NCBI GenBank assembly: GCA_947382355.1 | Contig: CANCYR010000020.1 | Span: 1 to 52,027 of the forward strand | DNA length: 52,027 bases | Reading direction: 5' to 3' | Origin: an uncultured Lachnospiraceae bacterium | GTDB taxonomy: Bacteria > Bacillota > Clostridia > Lachnospirales > Lachnospiraceae | In this document: piece by piece, positions 28,738-38,700 of the stretch | How the letters are laid out: every line of letters begins with the position of its first letter | Position numbering within the stretch: the first letter of the stretch is position 1 | The notes under the pieces: generated by a model | What the model saw: the letters and a program-made list of their open reading frames with translations, nothing else | Database searches by the model: none | What the model was told of the DNA's origin: nothing | Translations under genes and position numbers: made by a program

Positions 28738-29511
28738 ATGAGCAGTTCATTAAAAGTAAAAGATTTGTGCAAGACCTATGTAATGGATAAAAGACAGAAT
28801 AATGTATTGAAAAACGTGAGTTTTTCCGTAAGCGAAGGAGAAATGGTGGCGATTATGGGACCAAGCGGTTCCGGAAAGTCTACCTTGCTTTATACAGTAA
28901 GCGGCATGGACAAAATGACAGCCGGAAGCGTGGATTTTTTTGGAAAGGATTTAAGCAGCCTTAAGCCGGATGAGCTGTCAAAGGTGCGGTTAGTGGAAAT
29001 GGGATTTATCTTCCAGCAGATGTATATGTTAAAAAATCTTTCTATCTATGATAATATTATATTGCCTGCCTATCAGGCGGAAAAGGGCAAAGGCGGAAGA
29101 AGCAGAAAGGAAATCAATGAACAGGCACAGGAGCTTATGAGAAAGCTGGATATCATGCAGGTGGCTGACAATGATATCAACGAGGTTTCCGGCGGACAGC
29201 TTCAAAGGGCATGTATCTGCCGGAGCCTGATTAATCATCCGAAGATTATTTTTGCAGATGAGCCAACCGGTTCCTTAAATAAACAGGCTTCCTATGAGGT
29301 CATGGAGGAGCTGAACAGGATTAACAGGGAAGGGACCAGTGTTCTTTTGGTTACCCATGACGTACGGGTGGCAGCTAAAAGCGACAGGGTGGTTTATCTT
29401 GTAGACGGAAAAATTGAGGATGAATATAAGCTTGGAAGGTTCCAGACAGAACAGGATATAAGGGAGAGAGAACGTATTTTAAGCAGCTGGCTTATGGAAA
29501 TGGGCTGGTAA
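28738..29511 (+). CDS. ABC transporter ATP-binding protein (BceA-like)
   Basis: I use the ATG at 28738 (257 aa), preceded by GAGAGGAAG; a TTG at 28696 adds residues without a ribosome site. The canonical motifs are present: Walker A MGPSGSGKSTLL, Q-loop IFQQMY, signature VSGGQLQRA, Walker B IIFADEPTGSLN and H-loop LVTHDVRV. It matches the MacB/LolD/BceA group that pairs with FtsX-type permeases. It lies 45 nt after the permease, which is its evident partner, and 20 nt before the response regulator gene. The C-terminal extension after the H-loop (about 30 residues, ELSSW-type end LSSWLMEMGW) is unremarkable. Confidence 0.93.
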   Translation: MSSSLKVKDLCKTYVMDKRQNNVLKNVSFSVSEGEMVAIMGPSGSGKSTLLYTVSGMDKMTAGSVDFFGKDLSSLKPDELSKVRLVEMGFIFQQMYMLKNLSIYDNIILPAYQAEKGKGGRSRKEINEQAQELMRKLDIMQVADNDINEVSGGQLQRACICRSLINHPKIIFADEPTGSLNKQASYEVMEELNRINREGTSVLLVTHDVRVAAKSDRVVYLVDGKIEDEYKLGRFQTEQDIRERERILSSWLMEMGW

Positions 29512-29531
29512 AGCAGGAAAAGGAAAGCGTT

Positions 29532-30206
29532 ATGGTAGATGTTTTAGTTGTGGAGGATGAAAAGGAATTAGGAGAGGTGCTCTGTGATTTCCTGAAAAAA
29601 GAAGGATATTTGGCTGCCTGCGTAAAAACAGGGGAAGAGGCTCTTTCCTTTATAAGTGAAAACAGCGTCAGGCTGGTGCTTTTAGATATTATGCTTCCGG
29701 GACTGGACGGCTTTTATGTGTGCAGAAAAATCAGGGAAGAGGATCAGGTTCCTATTGTAGTATTAAGCGCCAGAGTGGAAAAGGATGACAAGCTGAATGC
29801 ACTTTTGTCAGGGGCGGATGATTATATGGAAAAGCCATATGACATTGACATACTCCTTGCGAAAATCCATGCAGTTTTCCGGAGAAATTATGAAAAAGGA
29901 AAGGAGCCGGGAACGCTGGCAGTGGGGAACCTGAAAGCGGATTTGAAGGGAAGAAGGGTATTTCTTTCCGGAAAAGAACTGGAGCTGACTGCAAAGGAAT
30001 TTGATTTGCTTACGCTGTTTATGGAACATCAGGGAAAGGTGCTGAAAAAGGAATGGATATTCAACCGCATCTGGGGCGTGGACAGCTTTAGCGAACCATC
30101 TACCCTGACAGTGCATATAAAATGGCTCAGGGAAAAAATAGAGGTAAATCCAAAACAGCCGGAACATATTGTGACAGTATGGGGAGTGGGGTATAAAATG
30201 GTATGA
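29532..30206 (+). CDS. OmpR-family response regulator
   Basis: This 224-aa regulator has a receiver domain (1 to about 118) with acidic pair ED at 8-9, phospho-acceptor D52 in LLDIMLPG, LSARVEKDDK and K102-type lysine in DYMEKPYD. A winged-helix OmpR/PhoB domain (about 128-224) contains LTAKEFDLLTLFMEHQGKVL and SEPSTLTVHIKWLREKI, ending GVGYKMV. It probably controls the upstream permease/ATPase genes after phosphorylation by the adjacent kinase, whose start overlaps its stop by ATGA (30203-30206). No binding repeats could be assigned with confidence before 26335. Confidence 0.93.
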   Translation: MVDVLVVEDEKELGEVLCDFLKKEGYLAACVKTGEEALSFISENSVRLVLLDIMLPGLDGFYVCRKIREEDQVPIVVLSARVEKDDKLNALLSGADDYMEKPYDIDILLAKIHAVFRRNYEKGKEPGTLAVGNLKADLKGRRVFLSGKELELTAKEFDLLTLFMEHQGKVLKKEWIFNRIWGVDSFSEPSTLTVHIKWLREKIEVNPKQPEHIVTVWGVGYKMV

Positions 30207-31507
30207 GGCAATATAACAGGATGATGTGTGCTGTGCTGCTTTTGTTCATCGTAATATTAGCGGCAGCAAATTTATATTTTTTAAAAGAAATGGAGAAGGA
30301 AAAGGCTGAACTACATAAGGTAGAAGCCAATCGTATTGTAGCTGTTATCAAACAGGGATTAAAAGAAAATGAAAATGCGGATTTGGGGATGCTTATAGAC
30401 AGCATTCCTGTTTCTGCTTATAAGACCATTATGGAAATCCGGTATCTGGAAGAAGGGGCTTCCTTTATGGAAAAAGAGGAGTTTTACCGGGTTCCGGTAT
30501 ATGATGCAATGTTTTATCCCATTGCCTTAAAGACAGGAAACGGTTATATAAAGCTTACCTTTTGGGAGGGAAAGGAAAAAGAAGGGCTTTCCCTGCTGAT
30601 TTTATTGAATGTGATTGTCATCTGCTGCTTTTTTATATTGCTTGCTGTGTTGATTTATATAAAAAGGAAATTGATTATGCCTTTTGAGCAGATTAAGGAA
30701 TATCCGGTTTTGTTAGCAAAGGGAAATCTGGTACAGGGCCTGAAGGAGCAGAGGGAAGGCTATTTCGGAAAATTTCTGTGGGGTCTTGATATGCTGCGGG
30801 AAACCTTAGAGGACAGGAAGCAGAAAAATCTGGAGCTGGAAAGGGAGAAAAAGACAATGCTCTTATCCCTTTCCCATGATTTGAAAACACCTTTAAGCTC
30901 CATTTACTTATATGGCAAAGCACTGGAAAAGGGGCTGTATGACCAAAAAGAGAAAAGAAATCAGGCGGTAACGGGAATATTGGAAAAAGCCGCTTTGATG
31001 GAGGATTATATTGGAAGGATTATTGCTGCTGCCACGGAAGATTTTCTTCATATTCCGGTAAATCCGGGAGAATTTTATTTAAAGGATTTATTGCGGGAGC
31101 TGACTGGATTTTATGGGGAAAAATTATCCCTTCTCCATACGGAATTTGTGATTGAGCCATATGAAAACTGCCTGCTTTACGGTGACTTTGACAGAGCACT
31201 GGAGGCTTTTGAAAACATTATGGAAAATGCCGTAAAGTATGGGGACGGAAAGGAAATCAGGATTTGTTTTGAACGGGAGGAAGGCTGTATGCTTGTTACA
31301 GTGGAAAATACAGGAAACTCCCTGCCAAAGCAGGAACTGTCCCATATTTTTGAGAGCTTTTACCGGGGCTCCAATGGGAAAGGAAAAAGCGGCAGCGGGC
31401 TTGGGCTGTATATATGCAGGGAAATCCTGCATAAGATGAAAGGGGAGGTTTTTGCAGAAATCGAGAAGGGGAAAATGCAGGTCACGGTGGTGTTTGAGAT
31501 GTTATAA
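30203..31507 (+). CDS. Sensor histidine kinase of the BceS-like cassette
   Basis: The 434-aa kinase has one helix at about 8-26, an extracellular loop of about 105 residues, a second helix at about 133-152 and a cytoplasmic kinase. The phospho-acceptor H225 is in SLSHDLKTPLSSIYLYG. The HATPase domain has N box ENIMENAVKYGDG, G1 VENTGNSLP, F box FESFYRG and G2 GKSGSGLGLYICREI. No HAMP or PAS signature is clear. The extracellular loop is larger than the very short loop of classical intramembrane-sensing BceS, so the sensor may bind a ligand itself as well as read the transporter. It overlaps the regulator gene by four bases. Confidence 0.92.
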   Translation: MRQYNRMMCAVLLLFIVILAAANLYFLKEMEKEKAELHKVEANRIVAVIKQGLKENENADLGMLIDSIPVSAYKTIMEIRYLEEGASFMEKEEFYRVPVYDAMFYPIALKTGNGYIKLTFWEGKEKEGLSLLILLNVIVICCFFILLAVLIYIKRKLIMPFEQIKEYPVLLAKGNLVQGLKEQREGYFGKFLWGLDMLRETLEDRKQKNLELEREKKTMLLSLSHDLKTPLSSIYLYGKALEKGLYDQKEKRNQAVTGILEKAALMEDYIGRIIAAATEDFLHIPVNPGEFYLKDLLRELTGFYGEKLSLLHTEFVIEPYENCLLYGDFDRALEAFENIMENAVKYGDGKEIRICFEREEGCMLVTVENTGNSLPKQELSHIFESFYRGSNGKGKSGSGLGLYICREILHKMKGEVFAEIEKGKMQVTVVFEML

Positions 31508-31552
31508 CATTTCATACCAGTTTAGATGCTGTAATCGACTGCAAAAGTATGT

Positions 31553-31581
31553 TTGACATTTTTTTAAATATTGCGTATAAT
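31553..31581 (+). promoter_or_regulatory. Promoter for antisense RNA of toxin locus 2
   Basis: A perfect consensus TTGACA (31553-31558), 17-nt spacer and TATAAT (31576-31581). It drives transcription away from the kinase gene toward the minus-strand toxin gene and has no open frame downstream. Confidence 0.75.
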
Positions 31582-31587
31582 ATGCTT

Positions 31588-31703
31588 AACAGGACAGCTG
31601 GAAGGTAAGTGCACATTACCCGTCTCGGCGCAATTTAATTTTTAACTATTTGAAATAGCCGTTCCTAAACTTTGCGAGAGCAGGACGGCTATTTCTTATT
31701 TTT
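31588..31703 (+). ncRNA. Putative antitoxin antisense RNA 2
   Basis: Predicted from the promoter at 31553 to the hairpin GAAATAGCCGT (31652-31662) / ACGGCTATTTC (31685-31695) followed by T-rich sequence. The hairpin includes the stop codon of the opposite-strand toxin, so the 3' ends of both RNAs overlap. Same architecture as the locus at 1059-1370. Confidence 0.55.
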
Positions 31704-31772
31704 CATATTCAGGATTGATATTATCAAGGATGTTACTGCGATAATTATCATAAATTCCTCATATGTACTCAT
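31689..31772 (-). CDS. Small holin-like toxin peptide (27 aa), locus 2
   Basis: The minus strand encodes MSTYEEFMIIIAVTSLIISI followed by LNMKNKK: a short acidic start, one hydrophobic helix (about 8-21) and a basic tail. Length (27 aa) and position of the stop codon in a hairpin stem are the same as in the toxin at 1177-1260, although the residues differ. AAAGGAG lies about 9 nt before the ATG. A TATAAT -10 on the minus strand (31846-31841) is followed by a leader of about 55 nt. The facing antisense promoter is a perfect consensus, as expected if the antitoxin RNA must be in excess. Membrane action is inferred from the family. Confidence 0.65.
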   Translation of the reverse strand: MSTYEEFMIIIAVTSLIISILNMKNKK

Positions 31773-31860
31773 AAGCACCACTCCTTTCCGCAGGACACGA
31801 AACGGGTGGGAGCACGTCCCCCGGCTACCCGGTTAAGCATATTATATTTTCAAAATTTTG

Positions 31861-32108
31861 CCTGTCTGCTATTGGGAGAGAAAAATACTTTTTCTTTCCT
31901 TTTCACTTCCAGCATATTTACATTACAATTTATCGGTATTTTATCATAAAAAAAACAAATTAACAATATATCATTTGTATTTCCCATTAATCTGCATTAT
32001 AATAATTATTATAAACATAAAAGAAAAGTAAAAACAAAAGTAAAAGCAAAGATATAAGCAAGAATATGAGCAAAAATATAAATAAGAATAAAAACATACA
32101 GGAGAATT
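31861..32108. other. AT-rich leader of addBA
   Basis: No gene is seen. From about 32020 the DNA is a purine-rich string of short repeats of the AAAAAYAWAA kind (AAAAACAAAAG, AAAAGCAAAG, AAAAATATAAATAAG) up to CAGGAGA before the addB start. Such unstructured A-rich leaders can aid ribosome loading. TATAAT at 31998-32003 (in ATTATAATAATTATT) may be the -10 of addB. Confidence 0.3.
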
Positions 32109-35100
32109 ATGGGATTACAATTTTACTTCGGGGCCTCCGGCTCCGGAAAAAGCACAACAGTATACAAGGATATTATGAAATGGTCCAAAGCAGAGCCAGA
32201 GCGGGAATTTTTTATTCTGGTGCCGGACCAGTTCACCATGCAGACCCAAAAGGAGCTTTGCCTGCTGAATGAAGGCATTATGAATATTGACGTGCTGAGC
32301 TTTTCCAGACTGACTTACCGTATATTTGAAGAGGTTGGAAAGGAAGAGCGGATTGTACTGGATGATACGGGGAAAAACCTGATTTTAAGAAAGGTGGCTT
32401 CACATCATAAGGAGGAGCTGAAGGTGCTTGGCAGCCACTTGAACCAGGTGGGTTACATTCATGAAATCAAAAGCGTGATTTCTGAATTTATGCAATATGA
32501 CATTGACCCCAAAGGAATGGAAGCGCTGATTTCCTATGGGGCAGGAAAGGGGGAACTTTCCTCCAAGCTTTTGGACTTAAAGCTTTTATATGAGGGCTTT
32601 TTGTCCTTTTTAAAGGAAAAGTACATAACAACGGAAGAAAGCCTGGATCTTCTTTGCAAATCCCTGCACAAATCCAAAGCCATTAAAAACAGCGTGGTGG
32701 TATTTGACGGTTTTACAGGATTTACCCCTGTGCAGAACCGCCTTATTAAAGAACTGATGGTACAGGCAGGAGAAGTCATCATGACGATTACCGTTGATAC
32801 AGGAGAAAATCCCTATGAAGCGGACGGGGAGCACAAGCTGTTTTATTTAAGCAAGAAAACAGTGGAATCCATGGAGAAAATGGCAAAAGAAGCAGGGGTG
32901 GAAAGGCGCAGGGATGTGGTGCTTTCCGGTGAGAAGCTTCCGAGGTTTGGAAAAAGCAGGGAACTTTCCCACTTGGAGAAAAACCTTTTCCGTCAGAAGA
33001 AGTCTGTTTTTACAGGAGAAAATCATGCTGTCTTCTTAACAGAGGGGACAAATCCAAGGGAAGAAATCCAGCAGGTGTGCGTGGCGATTAAGGAGCTTTT
33101 GCAAGAGGAGCAGTATTGCTACAGGGATATAGCTATTATTGCAGGAGATTTAGAGGCATATGGACACCTTATTGACATGGAATGCAGAAGATATGATATT
33201 CCGGTATATCTGGATCAGACAAAGGGAGTAATGAACAATCCCATGATTTTGGCTATTACCAGCGCACTGCAGACAGTGCTTTATGATTTTTCCTATGACA
33301 GCGTATTTTGTTTTCTGCGCACCGGACTGACAGGAATTTCCATGGAGGAAATTGACAGGCTGGAATATTATGTAAAGGCTTTGGGAATCCGGGGAAAGCG
33401 TGCCTATGGGAATCCTTTTATCCGAATAACAAGGCAGATGAGGCAGACAGAAGGGGAAGAGGAAACCGGCAAGCTGTCAAAGCGGCTTGCATGTCTAAAT
33501 CAAACACGGGAAAAATTCATGACATTGATGTCACCTCTTTTTTTGCCAGCTGAAACACAGAAATCCCAGGTCAGGAAAAACGGGAATGAAGAAAATAAAA
33601 ATAATGAAAGTATAAATAATGAAAACACAAATAATGAAAACAGAAGTGGAGAAAATACAAATTCTGAAAGCACATATATGAAAAGCATATCGGAAGAGAC
33701 GGCAGAAATAAGAGCAGCAGGAAAGCCGGAAATAAAGGCAGAAGAAAAAATATTGAATAAAAAAACAGTGAATGAAAAATCAGCGCTCTATCCGGCAGAA
33801 AGTCTGGTAAAGGCTGTATATGACTTCTGTGTCAGGAACAGGTTTCAGGAAAAAATGGAGCAAATGGAAGCCAGTTTTCAGGAAATGGGAGATTTGGCAA
33901 AGGCAAAGGAATACGGACAGGTATATCCTCTTGTAATGGATTTGCTGAATCAGATTTATGAGCTGTTAAAGGATGAGGAAATGACCCTGCAGGAATTTTC
34001 CGATATATTGTCGGCAGGTTTTAGCGAATTAAAGGTGGGCACCATTCCCCAGAATGTGGACCAGGTCCTGGCAGGAGATATGGAGCGTACCAGACTGAAG
34101 CAGGTACGGGCTTTGTTTTTTGTGGGCCTCAATGACAGCGCAATACCCGGAGGCGGTAAAAAGGGCGGTCTCATTTCCGATATGGAAAGAGAATTTTTAC
34201 AGGAAAGCGGCGTGGAGCTGGCGCCTACCGGAAGGCAGCAGATGTTCATTCAAAGACTGTATCTTTATTTAAACATGACAAAGCCGTCAGAAAAGCTGTT
34301 TTTATCCTATTCACGGGTGGATTCGGAAGGGAAGGGAAACCGTCCGGCATATCTGGTGGATATGATAAAAGGGCTGTACAGTCAATTAAGGACGGAAGGA
34401 AATAAGGAAGGATTAGAGCATAAAATTGCAGCAAAAAAGGATGGAATGGATGACTTTGCCGGGCTTATGGGAAGCTACGGGCAGGGGCTTTTAGAGGCGG
34501 ATGAAGAAAAAAGAAGGGACTTTTTTACCCTGTACCATTTTTATGAACAGGAAGAGGGCATAAGAAAGCTGATAGAAGCCGCTTTTTATGAATATGTGCC
34601 GGCACCTCTCTCCAAAGAGGCGGCAAAGCTTATTTACGGGGAAGTGTTAGAAAGCAGCATAAGCCGTTTCGAGCAGTTTGCCGCCTGCGGCTATGCTCAT
34701 TTCCTGAAATACGGACTGCTTCTTCAGGAGGAAGAGGAATTTTCCTTTGAGGCGGTGGACATGGGAAATGTGTTCCATGCGGTTTTGGAAGGTTTTTCCG
34801 CCTATTTAAAGGAGCAGAATACCACATGGTTTCAATTCACCGGAGAGCAGGCAAAAAGCTATGTGGATGAAAAGTTAAAGGAGCTTGCCGTAGAGTATGG
34901 GGAGACGGTGCTTTTGGACAGCGCAAGAAATGCCTATATCCTAAAGCGCATGAAACGGATTTTGAACCGTACACTGGAAACTCTTCAATATCAGTTGAAA
35001 AAAGGCGTCTTTGAGCCCAAGGCATTTGAGCTTCCTTTTGCCATGGTAAAGGAATTTGACGGAAAGACCATGAAGGTGCGGGGCAGGATTGACCGGATGG

Positions 35101-35762
35101 ATACGGTGGAGCATGAAGGCATTTTGTATGTGAAGGTGATGGATTATAAGTCGGGAAATATAAAGTTCGACCCGGTTTCCCTGTATTACGGGCTTCAAAT
35201 GCAGCTTGCCCTATATATGAACAGCGCCGTTTTAAAAGAGAAAAAAGAGCATCCGGACAAGCAGGTGGAACCGGCGGCGCTTCTTTACTATCAGATGACA
35301 GACCCTTATGTGGAACGCTCAGAGCAGGTTTCTTCCAAGGAACAGATTCAAGAGGCAATTCACACGGCACTTCGTACAAAGGGAGTGGTGCTTGAGGAGG
35401 AGCAGGTGGTGTCCATGCTGGATGAAAGCTTTTCGGATGCTTCCGATGTGATTCCGGTAGAGCGGAAAAAGGCGGGAGGCTATAAGGCGGGCTCCGGCGT
35501 GGTCACAAAGGAGGAACTAAAGGCAATTTCCCAATATGCGGATTTGAAGATTCAGGAAATCGCAGAAAACATATTAAAGGGCGAAATTCCGGTAAATCCA
35601 TATGAAAAGGAAAACAAAACCCCCTGTACCTATTGCGGTTATCATGGAATATGCGGATTTGACAAAAAGATAAAGGGCTTTGAGCAAAAGCGGTTAGATG
35701 CCATGTCTAAGGAAGCGGCAATGGAAAAAATCAGGGAGAAAGTAACGGAGGAAGGAATCTGA
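32109..35762 (+). CDS. addB: AddB subunit of helicase-nuclease
   Basis: The 1217-aa subunit of the AddAB enzyme resects DNA ends and recognises Chi for recombination repair. An N-terminal P-loop is FGASGSGKSTTVY. The C-terminal nuclease motif is MDYKSGNIKFDP. A 4Fe-4S site is complete as C860 (FAACGYAHFL) with C1173, C1176 and C1182 in CX2CX5C spacing. The ATG follows CAGGAGA. An insert at about 491-560 is an Asn/Glu-rich low-complexity stretch of near repeats (NNENTNNENRSGENTNSEST); homologues are normally shorter, about 1,160 residues in Bacillus. The stop overlaps the addA start by one base, so the subunits are translationally coupled. Confidence 0.96.
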   Translation: MGLQFYFGASGSGKSTTVYKDIMKWSKAEPEREFFILVPDQFTMQTQKELCLLNEGIMNIDVLSFSRLTYRIFEEVGKEERIVLDDTGKNLILRKVASHHKEELKVLGSHLNQVGYIHEIKSVISEFMQYDIDPKGMEALISYGAGKGELSSKLLDLKLLYEGFLSFLKEKYITTEESLDLLCKSLHKSKAIKNSVVVFDGFTGFTPVQNRLIKELMVQAGEVIMTITVDTGENPYEADGEHKLFYLSKKTVESMEKMAKEAGVERRRDVVLSGEKLPRFGKSRELSHLEKNLFRQKKSVFTGENHAVFLTEGTNPREEIQQVCVAIKELLQEEQYCYRDIAIIAGDLEAYGHLIDMECRRYDIPVYLDQTKGVMNNPMILAITSALQTVLYDFSYDSVFCFLRTGLTGISMEEIDRLEYYVKALGIRGKRAYGNPFIRITRQMRQTEGEEETGKLSKRLACLNQTREKFMTLMSPLFLPAETQKSQVRKNGNEENKNNESINNENTNNENRSGENTNSESTYMKSISEETAEIRAAGKPEIKAEEKILNKKTVNEKSALYPAESLVKAVYDFCVRNRFQEKMEQMEASFQEMGDLAKAKEYGQVYPLVMDLLNQIYELLKDEEMTLQEFSDILSAGFSELKVGTIPQNVDQVLAGDMERTRLKQVRALFFVGLNDSAIPGGGKKGGLISDMEREFLQESGVELAPTGRQQMFIQRLYLYLNMTKPSEKLFLSYSRVDSEGKGNRPAYLVDMIKGLYSQLRTEGNKEGLEHKIAAKKDGMDDFAGLMGSYGQGLLEADEEKRRDFFTLYHFYEQEEGIRKLIEAAFYEYVPAPLSKEAAKLIYGEVLESSISRFEQFAACGYAHFLKYGLLLQEEEEFSFEAVDMGNVFHAVLEGFSAYLKEQNTTWFQFTGEQAKSYVDEKLKELAVEYGETVLLDSARNAYILKRMKRILNRTLETLQYQLKKGVFEPKAFELPFAMVKEFDGKTMKVRGRIDRMDTVEHEGILYVKVMDYKSGNIKFDPVSLYYGLQMQLALYMNSAVLKEKKEHPDKQVEPAALLYYQMTDPYVERSEQVSSKEQIQEAIHTALRTKGVVLEEEQVVSMLDESFSDASDVIPVERKKAGGYKAGSGVVTKEELKAISQYADLKIQEIAENILKGEIPVNPYEKENKTPCTYCGYHGICGFDKKIKGFEQKRLDAMSKEAAMEKIREKVTEEGI
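33579..33790 (+). repeat. Low-complexity insert within addB
   Basis: In-frame AAT-AAT-GAA-type repeats (units such as AATAATGAAAACA) encode Asn/Glu/Ser-rich residues about 491-525, followed by a Lys/Glu/Ala-rich stretch to about 560. Base use is far more AT-rich than the surrounding gene. Confidence 0.65.
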
Positions 35763-38700
35763 TGGGCATTTCCTTTACGAAAGAACAACAACAGGTCATA
35801 GATACCAGAAATAAAAATCTTCTTGTTTCCGCGGCGGCAGGCTCCGGAAAAACGGCTGTTTTAGTAGAGCGTATTCTTTCCATTATAACGGATAAGGAGC
35901 ACCCGGCGGATATAGACAGACTGCTAATCGTGACCTTTACCAATGCGGCGGCGGCGGAAATGCGGGAGCGTATTTTAAAGGCAATCTTAGAAAGGCTGGA
36001 GCAGGAGCCGGAAAATGAACACCTGCAGAAACAGTCGGCTTATATCCACAGGGCGCAGATTACCACCATTGACAGCTTTTGTAAGTATCTGCTAACCAAT
36101 CATTTTGAGGATATCGGGTTAGACCCTTCTTTTCGGATAGGGGACCCTGGAGAGCTGAATCTGATAAAGCGGGACGTGCTTTCAGAGCTGATGGAAAGGG
36201 AGCATGAAAAGGCGGAGGAAGGATTCCTGACTTTGCTGGAAAGCTATGTTGCTGGAAGAAATGAAGGCGTTTTAGAGGATTATGTGCTGAAGCTTTATGA
36301 GTTTGCCATGAGTTACCCATGGCCGGAAAGCTGGCTTTTGCAGTGTAAAGAGGCTTATCGCTTAGAAAGTATGGAGGAATTTAAGGAAAAGCCCTTCTTA
36401 AAAGAAATGATGGGATATGTGGAAAGGCTCTGCAAAGAAGCGGTGTTTCTCTTAGGGCTTGCACAGGATATCAGCGAGCAGAGTGACGGGCCATATATGT
36501 ATGGAGAGCTTTTGGAGCAGGAAGGCCATATGCTTTTGGAACTGGCAAAGGAAAAGGATTACGAGCTTTTTTCTGAAAAAATATGTCAGGTAAAGTTTGG
36601 GCGGCTGCCCGTAAAAAAGGATGATACGGTGCTTCCTGAAAAAAGGGAGCAGGCAAAGGAGCTGCGCAATCAGGCAAAAGGGCTTATTCAGCAGATAAAG
36701 GATTCCTTTTTCTTTGTTTCGCCGGATCAGAGCCTGTCGGATGTAAAGACATGCGGGGGCAATGTATGCGCTCTAGTGGATTTAACCTTGTCTTTTATGG
36801 AGCTTTTCTCGGCAAAGAAGAAAGAAAAGAATCTGATGGACTTTTCGGATATGGAACACTATGCTTTGGAAATTCTTTTGGAAGAAAAGGAGGGGAAGCG
36901 GGTTCCTACTAAAACGGCAATTGCTTATCAGGAATATTTTACAGAGGTTATGACCGACGAGTATCAGGACAGCAATCTGGTACAGGAGCTGCTGCTTGAG
37001 AGCATTTCCAAAAAGGAAAAGGGACATTGCAACCGGTTTATGGTAGGGGACGTAAAGCAGAGCATATATGGCTTCCGTCTTGCAAGGCCGGAACTGTTCA
37101 TGGAAAAGTTCCGGCAGTATCATGAAGATTATGTAAACCACAGTCCGGACAACATGCGCATTGACCTTCATAAAAATTTCCGAAGCCGGAAAGAAGCCAT
37201 AGACAGTGTGAATTTTATATTTGAAAGGCTTATGGATGCTTCTGTGGGAGGGATTACTTATGATGATGAGGCGGCATTGTATTGCGGTGCCGATTATCCG
37301 GAAATGGAAGCGGGGCCTTCTGTTTATGAAACAGAGCTTCTTTTGTTTGAAAGAAAAGAAACGCTGATTCAGGAGGAAACCGGAGAAGAGGAGGAAATCA
37401 TCAGCTCCATACCGAAAAAACAGGCGGAAGCCGTTATGATAGGAAACCGGATCAGGGCAATGGTGGGAAGCTTTCCCGTTACGGATAAAGAAACGGGAAA
37501 GCTTCGTCCTGCCAGATATCAGGACATTGTCATATTGCTTCGTTCCGGGGAAAACACACAGGAGATTTTTAAGGAAGAGCTGGGAAATCAGGGCATTCCG
37601 GTGCATATTGCTTCCAAATCCGGTTATTTTTCCACTATGGAGGTGCGGTATGTGCTCCAGTATTTAAGAGTGCTGAACAATCCCTATGAAGACAATGCCC
37701 TTGCAGGGCTTTTAAAGTCACCGTTCTTTTTTTACACGGATGAAGAGCTTGCCGTATTAAAGGGCTTTCGGGGGAAAGAAAAGAAAAAGGATTATCTTTG
37801 GGAATGTATGAAAGCCTTTGCAGGGGAAGGGACCGGGGAAAATTTCGGGGAGCAGGCGAAAGAAGCCGGGAAAAATTCCGCCGGGCAGATGAAAGAAGCC
37901 GAGGAAATTTCCGAGGGACAGATAAAAGCAAACCGGGGGACAGAAGCATGGTCTGACCTGAGGAAAAAGGCGGCGGATACCTTAAAAAGAATAGAAGGCA
38001 ACAGGGAAAGGGCAATTGTCCTTTCCATTTACGAGCTGATGGCACAGCTGTTTTCCCAAAGCTTCTATTTGGAATATGTCAGTGCCCTGCCGGGAGGGGA
38101 ACAGAAAAAAGCAAATGTGGAAATGCTGCTGGAAAAGGCAATTGAATTTGAGAAAACCAGTTTTCAGGGGCTGTTCCAGTTTGTCCGTTATATTGAGCGG
38201 ATGGAGAAATACAGCATAGATTCCGGAGAGGCAAATATACTGGACGAGCGGGCGGACACGGTACGGATTATGACCATTCACAAAAGTAAGGGACTGGAAT
38301 TTTCCATCTGTTTTGTTTCCGGTCTTGCTAAACGGTTCAATATGCAGGATATTCACAGTCCGGTGCTTTTGGATATCGACTGGGGAATCGGCACGGATAT
38401 GATAGACCCTCAGGCACGGATTAAGGCAAAGACCATAAGCAAAAATATGCTTGCCGCCAAATGTAAACTGGACAGTCTGGGGGAGGAGCTGCGCATTTTA
38501 TACGTGGCGCTTACAAGGGCAAAGGAAAAGCTGATTTTGACCGGGGAGGTGGACAGGGTACAGACACTGCTGCAAAAATATAAGGGAATGGAAGAGCTGG
38601 AAAAGCTGCCCTTTTCCTTTATCAGCAGCATTTCCAATGGGCTTTCCTATGTGATGGCGGCACTGATGGGACACAAGGATTTTGAAAGCATATGCAGGGT

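Larger units (their letters stand above)
31576..31846. repeat. 15-nt inverted repeat carrying both promoters of toxin locus 2
   Basis: TATAATATGCTTAAC is present on the plus strand at 31576-31590 and, identically, on the minus strand at 31832-31846. It includes the -10 box and probable start region of the antisense RNA and of the toxin mRNA, so the two facing promoters share the same core. Confidence 0.75.

Noticed and set aside
34837-35379. Long open frame (180 codons) on the minus strand inside addB
   Set aside because: Composition is Pro/Ser/Cys-rich without motifs, it has no ribosome site, and it lies fully within the intact addB; it is a shadow of biased codon use.
36782-37606. Open frame of 274 codons on the minus strand inside addA
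   Set aside because: Phe/His-rich shadow without ribosome site or recognisable domain; addA motifs run through the same DNA on the plus strand.
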